This document shows, in pieces, positions 16,594 through 25,961 of a stretch of 64,000 bases of DNA. This DNA comes from Chitinophaga sp. SYP-B3965 (GTDB lineage Bacteria > Bacteroidota > Bacteroidia > Chitinophagales > Chitinophagaceae), in contig NZ_WJFD01000001.1 in assembly GCF_009647655.1 (NCBI RefSeq), positions 2,232,001 through 2,296,000 on the forward strand, in the 5' to 3' direction. Within the stretch, counting starts at the first letter, position 1. Each line of letters opens with the position of its first letter. Made by a program: the position numbers and the translations under genes. The notes beneath the pieces are model-generated. The model did not search any database, was not told the origin of the DNA, and saw nothing but the letters and a program-made list of their open reading frames with translations.

Positions 16594-18767
16594 ATTTCAA
16601 CGAGGAATCCTGCTGTATTGTCCAGTTGTGCGAATGTTACTGTGATCGTAAGGCGGCCTGCTGCCCATGACCAGTTATCAGCAGGTACAGTCCCCTGCAT
16701 GTTCAAACGTTTTACCTGCGCAGGTTTGCGGGCACAGGGTAATTCAATCTTTCCTTCGCTGAAAGGGATCACGGCCAACCGGGTTGTAGTTGTAACAGAT
16801 TGCTCATCCTGCGAGATGAGCCCCCAGTTGCCAGTCCAGTTGATATTTTCTATGGGTGTATTCACCACATCTGCTCTTAAGGTCAGCGCTGTTAATACAT
16901 CCTTTTCTGATCTTCCCCAGCAGCGGAGCCTGGGCGGAGCTTCCATATTACCTGCAGTGCTATTCAGCCACACCGGTTTCCATAAAATAGAACGGCGATA
17001 CCATTTATTCACTGCGAGCCGCCGGTTCAGGAAACGTTCCGGAATAGGCGCACCATTTTCCAGTTCAGTAGGCAACACCGCACCAGGAGACCCGAGGATA
17101 ATAGTATTCATCAACACTTCATCATCCGTCCGCCATTCATAAGAAGAAGAACCACTGATAGCTACACACTGTTGTGACAACAACGAGGCCCAGATGCTCC
17201 ATTCCGCATGCCCCTGCTTTGTATCATACCAGAGGTCACCCTGATCATCGAGGGATATCATATCCACCAGCGGCGCCCATAAGGGACTGATACCATAATA
17301 CAGGATGATCACATTAGGATCTATACTTTTAGCGGCTGCTGATATGAGCCGTACCATTTCATAAGAAGACCGTTCTCCGCGGAAACGCGGATCCTTTGGT
17401 GCGCCCATATTGGGGTTGGGCATGCCATATCCAAAATCCAGTTTTATTAACCGCGGTTTCAACCTGCGCATCACGCTGCGTGTTCTTTCCTCCAGGAAAG
17501 CACGGGTGCGCGGAGAGCTTACATCCAAACAAAAATAAGCTTCTCCGGAAGGATCAAAATTCCAGTTCGCGAGGCAGGGTTTCCCTGCTGCGTCCCTGAT
17601 GAGATCATTTACGCCAAGGCCTGCTGCTACCGTATCTTTGATCCAGCCCACCGTTTCCCAGATACCAATGGATGTACCATTCCGCCGCACATGATCCACG
17701 TCTGCAAAAAAGTCCGGGAACTTTTCAAGGTTCGGTTTCCCTGCGCCTTGTGAAACTTCCCAGGGATCATCCAGCACCATCATTTCATTGCTCATTTTTT
17801 CCATGAAGTCTGCAATAGGCCTGATCGGATATTTCCTTAAACGCCACATGCCCCAGGTATTCCATACAGAAGAAACAGGTGCTACCTTTTTATTTTCATC
17901 AACAGGGAACGATGCATAATATTGCTGAAAAGAAGCGATGGCTGATGTATCTATTGTAATACGCAACAGATCATCCCAGGTGCGTGTGTTTTGCGGAGGT
18001 GCGCCCCACAGATCTTCCCGGAAGAGGTACTCGTAACAACCGCGGGTACCGCGTATCTTAAGTGTCATGGCACCATCCGGCACACTGCCGGCACCGATAC
18101 AGATCCAGCCATTACCATTCCCCATTGCCGTAAATAAAACCGGACGCGGGAAAGCTGCACCATAAGGAGTGCTCATAGAAGGTCCAAAATTCCCCAGGGC
18201 AATATCAGGTTGCCCAAAATCCCACATGCGGAAATAACTCTGTACCGTTCCTCCTTTCGCCCCAGGCACACAGTAACCAAGCGCCTGCCAGTTGGGAAGA
18301 AAAGGCCTGTCCCATACCGGTTTCACATTCACCCCATCTGCTGCTACCGGCGATGCGCCTATATACATTTCCACGATAGCCGGCGCCTTGCTCAACCATT
18401 GAATGGTGAACCGGCTGATGCGGATACCCCATGCGGTGCGTTCCAGCACTAATGTACCCGTGCCCTCCTTTTCCAGTACCAGTGGTATTTCTGATTTGTT
18501 GCCTTTGAAAGCAGGAAGCGCGCCCTGCACGCGGGCTTTCAGGTATCGAAGTTGTCCATTGTTTTCCTTTATCCAGAAGGAAGGCAGCAGACCACCCCGC
18601 CAGGTAACCCCACCACCGGATGTAGTGATAAGTGTTGCATCATCCTTTAACAGGTCCCATTCAAAACGCAGCGCTCCCTTCGTATAGGTCCATGGAGTCG
18701 GCTGAGCCTGTGCCACCACTGCAAAAAATGGCCAAAGGCATAGCCAGGCCCGGATCAGTATTTTCAT
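16590..18767 (-). CDS. Putative clan GH-D (GH36/GH27-like) glycoside hydrolase
   Basis: The protein has 725 residues and a signal peptide ending AQAQ (residue 22). An N-terminal beta domain (about 25-290) is followed by a probable TIM barrel with MVLDDPWEV (330-337), IGIWETVGWIKD (367-378) and RLIKLDFGYG (439-448). Asp444 lies at the place of the GH36/GH27 nucleophile (K-x-D). DMISLDDQGD (502-511) could supply the acid/base Asp. A C-terminal beta domain follows. GH36 enzymes release alpha-linked galactose or N-acetylgalactosamine. The sequence is divergent, so the family is tentative and GH31-like or a new family is possible. It is the first gene of the six-gene operon, 57 bp from the nearest regulatory dyad. 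Confidence 0.7.
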   Translation of the reverse strand: MKILIRAWLCLWPFFAVVAQAQPTPWTYTKGALRFEWDLLKDDATLITTSGGGVTWRGGLLPSFWIKENNGQLRYLKARVQGALPAFKGNKSEIPLVLEKEGTGTLVLERTAWGIRISRFTIQWLSKAPAIVEMYIGASPVAADGVNVKPVWDRPFLPNWQALGYCVPGAKGGTVQSYFRMWDFGQPDIALGNFGPSMSTPYGAAFPRPVLFTAMGNGNGWICIGAGSVPDGAMTLKIRGTRGCYEYLFREDLWGAPPQNTRTWDDLLRITIDTSAIASFQQYYASFPVDENKKVAPVSSVWNTWGMWRLRKYPIRPIADFMEKMSNEMMVLDDPWEVSQGAGKPNLEKFPDFFADVDHVRRNGTSIGIWETVGWIKDTVAAGLGVNDLIRDAAGKPCLANWNFDPSGEAYFCLDVSSPRTRAFLEERTRSVMRRLKPRLIKLDFGYGMPNPNMGAPKDPRFRGERSSYEMVRLISAAAKSIDPNVIILYYGISPLWAPLVDMISLDDQGDLWYDTKQGHAEWSIWASLLSQQCVAISGSSSYEWRTDDEVLMNTIILGSPGAVLPTELENGAPIPERFLNRRLAVNKWYRRSILWKPVWLNSTAGNMEAPPRLRCWGRSEKDVLTALTLRADVVNTPIENINWTGNWGLISQDEQSVTTTTRLAVIPFSEGKIELPCARKPAQVKRLNMQGTVPADNWSWAAGRLTITVTFAQLDNTAGFLVEI

Positions 18768-18823
18768 ATTCTGTTAATTTCAATGCGCGCCCGCAATAAA
18801 GCGAACGGATCGCTTCGTGGAAT

Positions 18824-18844
18824 TAATTGTCATTTAAACAATTA
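18824..18844. promoter_or_regulatory. Regulatory dyad copy A
   Basis: The bases read TAATTGT, 7-nt spacer CATTTAA, ACAATTA: a perfect 7-bp inverted repeat. The flank TCTAAAATTAATT is shared in near-identical form with copies B and C. It lies 57 bp upstream of the GH36-like start. The size and symmetry fit an operator for a dimeric regulator. Confidence 0.55.
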
Positions 18845-19062
18845 TCTAAAATTAATTAATTCAATGAAATGCATGCTAAAAATATTATCAATGGTTAAGG
18901 ATAAACTTATCAGGTGAAATCCACTCCTTATTATTATTCAATATTAATATACCTGCAATAAAAATAAACCGCCAGCCCAACAACCGGCCAAACCTTCTAC
19001 AGCCGTTATTCGATAGTTCTTTTCTATCCGTATAAAAGCAGATTATACCGTACAAAAAAATT

Positions 19063-19083
19063 AAACTGTTTAATATACAATTA
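19063..19083. promoter_or_regulatory. Regulatory dyad copy B (degenerate left arm)
   Basis: The bases read AAACTGT, TTAATAT, ACAATTA. The right arm and the following TTAAAATTAATT match copy A; the left arm differs from TAATTGT at two positions. It lies 239 bp from copy A. Confidence 0.4.
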
Positions 19084-19305
19084 TTAAAATTAATTATTAC
19101 ATTGTTAAACATTTTCTGTCCTAAAAGGCAGTACTACTCTTAAAGCGGGAACAAAACCATGATATCACGGCACTGAAAAAGTACTAACAACCATAAGTAA
19201 TGCAGTAATTCAATCATTTTAGATAAAAACGGATCCTTTACCGGCCATGGCGTAATATCCCTGATACAAAATCATGCGGTTCAGCTTATCAGGTTTCAAA
19301 AAAAT

Positions 19306-19326
19306 TAATTGTCAAATGTACAATCA
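19306..19326. promoter_or_regulatory. Regulatory dyad copy C
   Basis: The bases read TAATTGT, CAAATGT, ACAATCA, with one arm mismatch, followed by TTAAAATAATT as in copies A and B. It lies 243 bp from copy B and about 280 bp upstream of the GH-A lipoprotein start. Confidence 0.5.
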
Positions 19327-19545
19327 TTAAAATAATTTTCTATCTTGTCATCATAGATCAGCATTTCACGTATACCAGAATTAACCAGAACAGAATTAGT
19401 ATAAATATATATTTCCACGCTTCTGAAATTAAAATCACCTCAGGCAGCGGATTCAACACGTCAGATAATTTCAGCATTAAAATGCTGTCCTTTAACGGCT
19501 ATATGGCTTAAGCAGCGCAACAACTAGTAACGTGCACAATTGTAG

Positions 19546-19569
19546 CAGGTTGCCCATGCAGGCAACCTG
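19546..19569 (+). promoter_or_regulatory. Leader hairpin before the plus operon
   Basis: A perfect 9-bp stem, CAGGTTGCC / GGCAACCTG, with loop CATGCA lies 37 bp upstream of the ATG at 19607. An ATG in the loop opens a 12-codon frame (19556-19594, MQATWRLYFNLS) ending 12 nt before the lipoprotein start. There is no T-run, so it is not a classical terminator. A leader-peptide role is speculation. Confidence 0.4.
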
Positions 19570-19606
19570 GAGGCTATACTTTAATCTTTCTTAAAAAGAA
19601 TCAAAC

Positions 19607-21025
19607 ATGAAACAAATTGTACTGGGGCTTTTTTCCATTGCTGCCATCTCCTTTTTCTCCTGTAAAACCGCGAAAGACGGTAACAAGAAAACAGAAGATT
19701 CCGCCAGCAATAAACCGCTGATGAAAGACTTTATGGGTATTAACGGTCATTTTAGCTTTAAGCCGGAATTGTACGGCCAGGTATGCCGTCTTGTACGGAA
19801 CTACCATAATATAGACTGGGATGTAAAGAAACCCGGCGATCCCATCACGATCCCTAACACTATTAATAACATCAACTGGAAAAGAGATGTATACGGCCCC
19901 TGGAAAACAGGTGGTTTTGAAACGGACATCTGTGTACAGTTTGGCAACTTCGGTGCAGGGCACGATCACTTCGTCGAAAAATGGAAAGGACAGGAACAAT
20001 GGAGTTTTAACTACACCAAAGCCATGACTTCATTTTATGGCCCTTCCGGTGCTGAAAAACTGGCCACCTCCTTTGAGATCGATAATGAACCCGGCCGACG
20101 TGTAGACCTCCCCGTGTTCCAAAGCCTTTTTGTTCAGATGGCAAAAGGTATGCGTGAAGGCGATCCTAAAGCAAAGATCGTTACACCTACCGTGTATGCA
20201 CGGGAAGCGGATGATTATTCCCAGAGCCTGCTTTCTTTCTATGGCAATACAGATATTCTGCCGCTGTATGATGTGTTGAATGTGCACACCTACTCTACTA
20301 TGCCTAAATCCGCCACCAACCCTAATAACTGGAACCGTACCTGGCCGGAAGATACTACTGCTGACTATCTGAAAGTTGTGCAGGAAACTATTGACTGGCG
20401 CAACACTACCGCTCCCGGCAAAGAAGTATGGGTAACTGAATTTGGTTATGACGCCTGCACACCTGATATGATGAGCACCCGTAAAGACTGGATGCTGAAG
20501 CTGGACTGGCAGGGCCATACTGATCTGCAACAGGCACAATACCTCGTACGTTCCTTCCTGGCGTTTGCCAATATGGATATCAACCGTGCTTACCTCTATT
20601 TTTATAATGATGATAATGAAGCATCCTTCCATGCTGCTTCAGGCCTCACACGCAAGTTTGAACCGAAAATGTCCTTCTATGCAGTGAAACAGTTATACGA
20701 AACACTGGGCAGCTATCGCTTCAACCGTGTAGTAAAACAAGAATACGGCCAGGCTTATGTGTATGAGTTTGTAAATGGCAGCGATGCAAATAACAAGATC
20801 TGGGTGGCATGGTCTCCTACCGGTGTAAAATCACATGAAAAAGATGGATATAAACCAAAAGAAACCAAAGTAACGCTCACAGATCTGCCAGGTAAAGCGC
20901 AAAGCGCAAAAGCTATGGCTACCGCCACAGGAGAAGCTGCCAACGTAGCCTTTGAGCAACAGGGCGACAATGGTATCAGCCTCACCGTCGGGGAAAGTCC
21001 CACTTATATTCTCATAAAGAAATAA
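19607..21025 (+). CDS. Clan GH-A glycoside hydrolase lipoprotein (GH39/GH5-like, family not assigned)
   Basis: This 472-residue protein is a lipoprotein (ISFFSC, Cys19). It has a probable TIM barrel with clan GH-A catalytic signatures: SFEIDNEPG with acid/base Glu161 and VWVTEFGYD with nucleophile Glu278. VLNVHTYS (224-231) and a final beta domain with WVAWSPTG are also typical. The residue order fits retaining beta-glycosidases that act on the cell surface. I cannot decide between GH39, GH5 or a newer family, so the substrate is open. It heads the plus operon, 48 bp before susC, suggesting it makes the first cut at the surface next to the importer. Confidence 0.82.
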   Translation: MKQIVLGLFSIAAISFFSCKTAKDGNKKTEDSASNKPLMKDFMGINGHFSFKPELYGQVCRLVRNYHNIDWDVKKPGDPITIPNTINNINWKRDVYGPWKTGGFETDICVQFGNFGAGHDHFVEKWKGQEQWSFNYTKAMTSFYGPSGAEKLATSFEIDNEPGRRVDLPVFQSLFVQMAKGMREGDPKAKIVTPTVYAREADDYSQSLLSFYGNTDILPLYDVLNVHTYSTMPKSATNPNNWNRTWPEDTTADYLKVVQETIDWRNTTAPGKEVWVTEFGYDACTPDMMSTRKDWMLKLDWQGHTDLQQAQYLVRSFLAFANMDINRAYLYFYNDDNEASFHAASGLTRKFEPKMSFYAVKQLYETLGSYRFNRVVKQEYGQAYVYEFVNGSDANNKIWVAWSPTGVKSHEKDGYKPKETKVTLTDLPGKAQSAKAMATATGEAANVAFEQQGDNGISLTVGESPTYILIKK

Positions 21026-21073
21026 GCATGTTTTAATCTGTTTATGTAAGAAGAAGTATAAATATTCACTGTT

Positions 21074-24000
21074 ATGAAAAAAATTCTATCACTGCTGTGC
21101 ATTATCCCATGCCTTTCCCCCATCGGAGCGGTTGGAGGATATAGCTCTCCAGCTCCTGTACTTCCGGGAATTGTGTTCCAGTCGGAAGTCATCATCACCG
21201 GCACCGTCAAAGATGAAAAGGGAGGTTTACTTCCTGGTGTTACGGTGCGGGTCAAAAACCAATCAATTGCCGCCGTTACCAACGAGTCCGGCAGGTATAG
21301 CCTAAAAGTGCCAAATCGTGATGTAGTACTGGTTTTCACCTTCATGGGATATGTAGCCCAGGAACGCAATGTGGGCAATGGTAACGTATTAGACGTTACC
21401 ATGCCGGAATCTTCTGAGAGCCTTGGTGAAGTAATAGTAGTGGGTTATGGTACACAAAAGAAAGCTTCAGTTACAGGAGCTATTTCTTCTGTTACTACCA
21501 AGGACCTGTTACAATCACCGGTTGCCAATATCAGTAACTCCCTGGCAGGCCGTATGTCTGGCCTGCTTGCCCGGCAATCCAGCGGTGAACCTGGTCAGGA
21601 TGGCTCAACACTCCGCATCAGGGGCGTGGGCACTTTCACAGGATCTCAGGAACCTTTGATCATGGTGGATGGTATTGAAGTATCCAATTACAACAATATA
21701 GACCCGAATGAAATTGAAAGTGTATCCATTCTGAAAGATGCGTCTTCCACAGCCATTTACGGCGTACGTGGTGCAAACGGCGTTTTGTTGATCACTACCC
21801 GCCGTGGTAAAGAAGGCAAACCACAGTTGAACTTCACTACCAATGTTGCGCTCAATAGCTTCGTAGATCTCCGCGAACCTATGAACAGCAGCCAATATAC
21901 CCGTGCATATAACCAGGCACAGAAATATGATACCTATATCACAGGTGCCACATACAATCCTAAATTCAGTGATGCGGATATTGCCAAATACGATTCTGGC
22001 GAAGATCCCGTGATGTACCCTAATACGAACTATTATGATCTGCTGCTGAAGAAAACATCTTTGCAAACGCAGCAGAACCTTACCATCAGCGGCGGAACAG
22101 AGAAAACCAAATACTTCATCTCCGGAGGCCTGTTCAACCAGGAAGCACTGTTCAACAATGCAGGCCTGGATGCAGGATGGGATGCACAGATCAAATTCAA
22201 ACGTTATAATTTCCGTTCCAACTTCAACTTCGACGTTACTAAAAAACTGAAGATCGCATTGGACCTCTCCCTGCAGAATGAAAACCGGAGAGGCACTAAC
22301 GCCAGTACGAACAGGATCATCCAAAGTATAGGAGATGCACCACCATGGCAGTCACCAGGCATCCTGGATGGTAAAATTGTTACCCAGGGAAAAGACCAGC
22401 CGGTAAGTCCTGTAGCTGTTCTGCTGGGTGCAGGATATTCGAAAGAATACCGCAGTTACCTGAATGGTACAGTGAGAGCGGATTATGACCTGGACATCAT
22501 TACACCGGGGCTCTCCGTTCACGGTAAAATATCTTACCAGAATTTTAACAGCAAGCGGGATACTTATGGCAAGAACGTAGTGACCTACACTGTTACCAGG
22601 TTGCCGGACCAATCGCTGCAATTCAGACCTAACAGCCTGGAAGAGCCATTCGGTTACTCCGAAGCGATTGCTAAGAACAGACGTACTTATACAGAAGCAG
22701 GCATCGACTATAACCGCACTTTCGGCCACCATGCTGTTACCGGTCTCATACTCTATAACCAAACAAAACTATTCGATCCCAACCTGGCCTTCCTGGTTCC
22801 GAATGGTTACCAGGGTGTGGTTGGGCGTATAACCTATGCCTACAAAGATCGTTACCTGGCTGAATACAATGCCGGTTATAACGGTACAGAAAACTTTGCA
22901 GAAGGCAGGCGTTTCGGCTTCTTCCCCGCCTACTCTGTGGGCTGGATACCTTCTATGGAATCCTTCTTCCCGCAGAACGACATCGTTACCTTCCTGAAGT
23001 TCAGGGCTTCTTATGGTGAAGTAGGGAACGACAGGCTGAACAATGCACGCTTCCTCTACCGCCCCACCTCCTACACTTATTCCTCCGGTTATTACTTTGG
23101 TGAAGTAGGTTCCAACTTTGCGCAATACACAACACCAGTAGAAGGCGCTCTGGGTAACGAACAGCTTACCTGGGAAAGAGCTGCAAAGAAGAATCTGGGG
23201 ATGGAGATCAGGCTCTTCAAAGGCAAGTTCTCTGTAACAGCAGATTATTTCTCTGAAATGCGCAGCAACATTCTCGCATCCAGGCAGAACGTTTCTGTTA
23301 TCACCGGTGCTACTTTCCCTCCATACAACTTCGGCAAAATGCAGAACAGGGGTGTGGATGGAGATTTCTCCTTCAATGACCACGTTGGAAATGTGCAATA
23401 TTTTGTGAGAGGTACTTTCACATTCGCAACAAATAAGATCCTTGAAATGGATGAAATTCCACAGCCATATCCTTACCAGCAACGTACCGGACATCGCGCA
23501 GGACAATACTTTGGCCTGATCGCAGAAGGATTGTACAATAGCTGGGAAGAAGTGAACGATGCTAAAAGACCGGCATCTCTATGGAATAATAACAAGATCC
23601 AGCCTGGTGATATCCGGTATAAGGATGTGAACGGAGATGGTATTGTTAACGAGGAAGATTATGTACCTATCGGCTACTCCAATTTCCCGGAACAATTATA
23701 CGGCCTGTCTTTAGGCGGAAGCTATAAAGGATTCGATCTTTCGATCCTCTTCCAGGGTGCTACCAAGGTAAGTACAGACCTTCCATCGCGCGCCAAGATA
23801 GCCTTCCCGCTGGATATCGGCGCTTACAATGGTCTGCTCGAAAGCTGGTCCCAGGAAAGGTATGATGCGGGCCTTCCCATCAGCTACCCTCACCTGGCCA
23901 TTGGTACGGATGCACAGCAGCATAACTACAAAGAATCCAATTTCTGGATCAGGGATGCCAGCTATGTACGCCTCAAGAACATGGAGATAGGTTATACGCT

Positions 24001-24184
24001 CTCCGCCAATGCACTGAGAAGGATCGGCATCAGCGCCGCCCGTTTCTACCTGAACGGGAACAACCTGCTCACCTGGCACAACATGCCTCCTGGTATCGAT
24101 CCGGAAGCGCCGGCCAGTATCAATGGTAGCGAGCCTTACCCAATTGTGAAAACAATCAACTTCGGTCTTAATCTTAAATTCTGA
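21074..24184 (+). CDS. SusC/RagA-family TonB-dependent transporter, first of two in this operon
   Basis: The 1036-residue protein has a signal peptide, a CarboxypepD_reg-like domain (about 40-110, ITGTVKDEKGGLLPGVTV), then VIVVGYGTQKKASVTGAISSV leading into the plug (LRIRGVGTF, LIMVDGIEV, VSILKDASSTAIYG) and a barrel ending LNLKF. No STN domain is present, so it should not signal through an ECF sigma factor. Repeated YKDVNGDGIVNEEDYVPIG near residue 850 is the usual calcium-loop-like hallmark of SusC barrels. The stop shares bases with a possible upstream start of the SusD gene, showing tight coupling. Confidence 0.97.
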   Translation: MKKILSLLCIIPCLSPIGAVGGYSSPAPVLPGIVFQSEVIITGTVKDEKGGLLPGVTVRVKNQSIAAVTNESGRYSLKVPNRDVVLVFTFMGYVAQERNVGNGNVLDVTMPESSESLGEVIVVGYGTQKKASVTGAISSVTTKDLLQSPVANISNSLAGRMSGLLARQSSGEPGQDGSTLRIRGVGTFTGSQEPLIMVDGIEVSNYNNIDPNEIESVSILKDASSTAIYGVRGANGVLLITTRRGKEGKPQLNFTTNVALNSFVDLREPMNSSQYTRAYNQAQKYDTYITGATYNPKFSDADIAKYDSGEDPVMYPNTNYYDLLLKKTSLQTQQNLTISGGTEKTKYFISGGLFNQEALFNNAGLDAGWDAQIKFKRYNFRSNFNFDVTKKLKIALDLSLQNENRRGTNASTNRIIQSIGDAPPWQSPGILDGKIVTQGKDQPVSPVAVLLGAGYSKEYRSYLNGTVRADYDLDIITPGLSVHGKISYQNFNSKRDTYGKNVVTYTVTRLPDQSLQFRPNSLEEPFGYSEAIAKNRRTYTEAGIDYNRTFGHHAVTGLILYNQTKLFDPNLAFLVPNGYQGVVGRITYAYKDRYLAEYNAGYNGTENFAEGRRFGFFPAYSVGWIPSMESFFPQNDIVTFLKFRASYGEVGNDRLNNARFLYRPTSYTYSSGYYFGEVGSNFAQYTTPVEGALGNEQLTWERAAKKNLGMEIRLFKGKFSVTADYFSEMRSNILASRQNVSVITGATFPPYNFGKMQNRGVDGDFSFNDHVGNVQYFVRGTFTFATNKILEMDEIPQPYPYQQRTGHRAGQYFGLIAEGLYNSWEEVNDAKRPASLWNNNKIQPGDIRYKDVNGDGIVNEEDYVPIGYSNFPEQLYGLSLGGSYKGFDLSILFQGATKVSTDLPSRAKIAFPLDIGAYNGLLESWSQERYDAGLPISYPHLAIGTDAQQHNYKESNFWIRDASYVRLKNMEIGYTLSANALRRIGISAARFYLNGNNLLTWHNMPPGIDPEAPASINGSEPYPIVKTINFGLNLKF

Positions 24185-24219
24185 TGATGAACCGAATTAA
24201 CATTATAAAATATGCAGGT

Positions 24220-25932
24220 ATGAAAAAGCTACATGCACTTTATTTACTGGGCCTGTTTAGTGTCCTTTCCTTCTCCTCCTGTGAGAAGAAATTCCTGGAT
24301 AAAGCCCCTGGTGTGGACGTTACAGAAAATACCATATTCTCTTCCCAGACTGAACTGGAAATGTATATAGCCAGTATTTACCGGCACGGTATTCATCATG
24401 GTTTTCCTACGGAAGACAGATCACTTACCAATGCCGCCACTTATGATATGGCCGCAGGCGCTACAGATGAAGGAGAATTTGCCGCAGGCTGGCTGATCTC
24501 CCAACGCTGGAATTCCTCCAACATTACGGCAAGCGATATCGTGAATCTTGAAGATTACCGGTTCTTCCTTCGCTGGACAGCTATCCGTATGTGTAATATC
24601 CTGATTGAAAGAGCTGGTGATGTACCGAATGTTACAGACGCTTACCGCAACCAGGTAATTGGTGAAGCTAAATTCATCCGCGCGCTGAACTACATTGAAA
24701 TGGTGAAACGTTATGGCGGTGTTCCCATTGTGGATAAACGCTTCCAGCTAACAGACAATTTTGATCTTGGCAGGAACACACTGCAAGAATCCTTTAATTT
24801 CATTGTAAGCGATGCTACTGATGCGGCAGAAAAATTACCGCCCACCTACCCCAGCACCATGCGCGGACGCGCTACAAAAGGGGCAGCGCTCGCACTCAAA
24901 TCCAGGGCTTTACTGTATGCAGCCAGCCCGCTGTCTAATACAGCCCAGCCATATATGAGCCTGGGTGAAAATGATAAGTTCCTTTGTTTAGGCAACAATG
25001 ATAAGAACCGTTGGAAACTGGCAGCAGATGCCGCCAAAGCAGTGTTGGACTGGGCACCTGGTGCAGGCATACACCTGATCACGGATAAAGGTACAACCGC
25101 GAATTACAGATACCAATGGACAACGAACGACAATGCAGAGGTCATCCTCGCCGCGAAAGTTTACGGCCCGCGCAATGCATGGGAAATACCCTGGGCAACG
25201 ATAAAGCCGAATGTTCTGTTAGGCGGACGCCAGGGATGGGCAGGTTTAATGGCCACCTTTAACTTTGTCAAAAAGTATGAGAAGGTAGACGGTACGCCGC
25301 AAACATGGCCCTTGGCCGGTGGTAATGACCTCTTCCTGAAGATCAATGAACTGGACCCCCGTTTCAAACAAACCATTGCTTACCAAAACTCTCAATGGAA
25401 CATCGAAGATCCTCAACTGGATTGCCGTACTACCCAAACGGGTTTCTGGATGCATAAAACGATCCCTTACGAACTGACCAATGGCGCAGCACAGGTACCT
25501 AACTGGCAACTGTTCCGGTTGGCAGAAGCTTATCTCAACTACGCAGAGGCGCTGAATGAGTTTAACGATGGCCCAAATGCAGATGCATATGAAGCTGTTA
25601 ATGTCATCCGCAGACGCTCCGGTATGCCAGAACTTCCGGCCAACCTTTCACAGGAAGCATTCCGGGAACGTGTTCATCACGAAAGGGATATTGAACTGGC
25701 TTTTGAAGATCACCGGTTCTGGGATATCCGCCGCTGGATGGTTGCAGAACAAAATGGTGTAATGCAGGGAGATTTCTGGGGGCTGCAACTGAAAGCCATA
25801 CCAGGAAGTTCAGAGTATAATTATGTACCCTACATTTATGAGCAACGCACTTTCCTGCGTAAGATGTACCTGCACCCTTTCATACTTTCTGAAGTGAACA
25901 AAGGCCACATTGTTCAAAATCCAGGCTGGTAA
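24220..25932 (+). CDS. SusD/RagB-family lipoprotein partnering the first SusC
   Basis: I chose the ATG at 24220 because it begins a standard lipoprotein signal peptide (MKKLHALYLLGLF, lipobox FSSC, Cys21). An in-frame ATG at 24184 overlaps the susC stop and would add 12 polar residues. The mature protein of about 550 residues has SusD features: FLDKAPGVDVTE after the Cys, IRALNYIEMVKRYGGVPI, RATKGAALALKSRALLYAASPL, then RLAEAYLNYAEALNEFN and the C-terminal ERDIELAFEDHRFWDIRRWM. It should bind the glycan ligand over the SusC pore. Confidence 0.96.
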   Translation: MKKLHALYLLGLFSVLSFSSCEKKFLDKAPGVDVTENTIFSSQTELEMYIASIYRHGIHHGFPTEDRSLTNAATYDMAAGATDEGEFAAGWLISQRWNSSNITASDIVNLEDYRFFLRWTAIRMCNILIERAGDVPNVTDAYRNQVIGEAKFIRALNYIEMVKRYGGVPIVDKRFQLTDNFDLGRNTLQESFNFIVSDATDAAEKLPPTYPSTMRGRATKGAALALKSRALLYAASPLSNTAQPYMSLGENDKFLCLGNNDKNRWKLAADAAKAVLDWAPGAGIHLITDKGTTANYRYQWTTNDNAEVILAAKVYGPRNAWEIPWATIKPNVLLGGRQGWAGLMATFNFVKKYEKVDGTPQTWPLAGGNDLFLKINELDPRFKQTIAYQNSQWNIEDPQLDCRTTQTGFWMHKTIPYELTNGAAQVPNWQLFRLAEAYLNYAEALNEFNDGPNADAYEAVNVIRRRSGMPELPANLSQEAFRERVHHERDIELAFEDHRFWDIRRWMVAEQNGVMQGDFWGLQLKAIPGSSEYNYVPYIYEQRTFLRKMYLHPFILSEVNKGHIVQNPGW

Positions 25933-25961
25933 TTGTATTCCTCTATCGTAAAAAGAATTCC

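Larger units (their letters stand above)
18768..19606. other. Long divergent control region of the polysaccharide locus
   Basis: This AT-rich 839-bp stretch separates the six-gene minus operon from the plus SusC/D operon. It has no convincing gene; a 74-codon minus frame at 18888-19112 is low-complexity. It contains three dyads (18824, 19063, 19306), a 6-bp inverted repeat AAGCGA/TCGCTT at 18799-18815 and a 9-bp hairpin at 19546-19569. I found no exact TAnnTTTG box in correct spacing. Confidence 0.8.

Noticed and set aside
18888..19112. A 74-codon minus-strand frame in the divergent control region
   Set aside because: Its residues are low-complexity Asn/Ile/Phe from AT-rich DNA, and it overlaps a dyad and tail repeat.
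20030..20632. A 200-codon minus-strand frame inside the GH-A lipoprotein gene
   Set aside because: It is antisense to a gene with both catalytic Glu motifs and looks like a codon-bias shadow.
21605..23506. Three long minus-strand frames (239, 136 and 245 codons) across the first SusC gene of region 2
   Set aside because: All are antisense to an intact transporter gene and have no recognisable domain.
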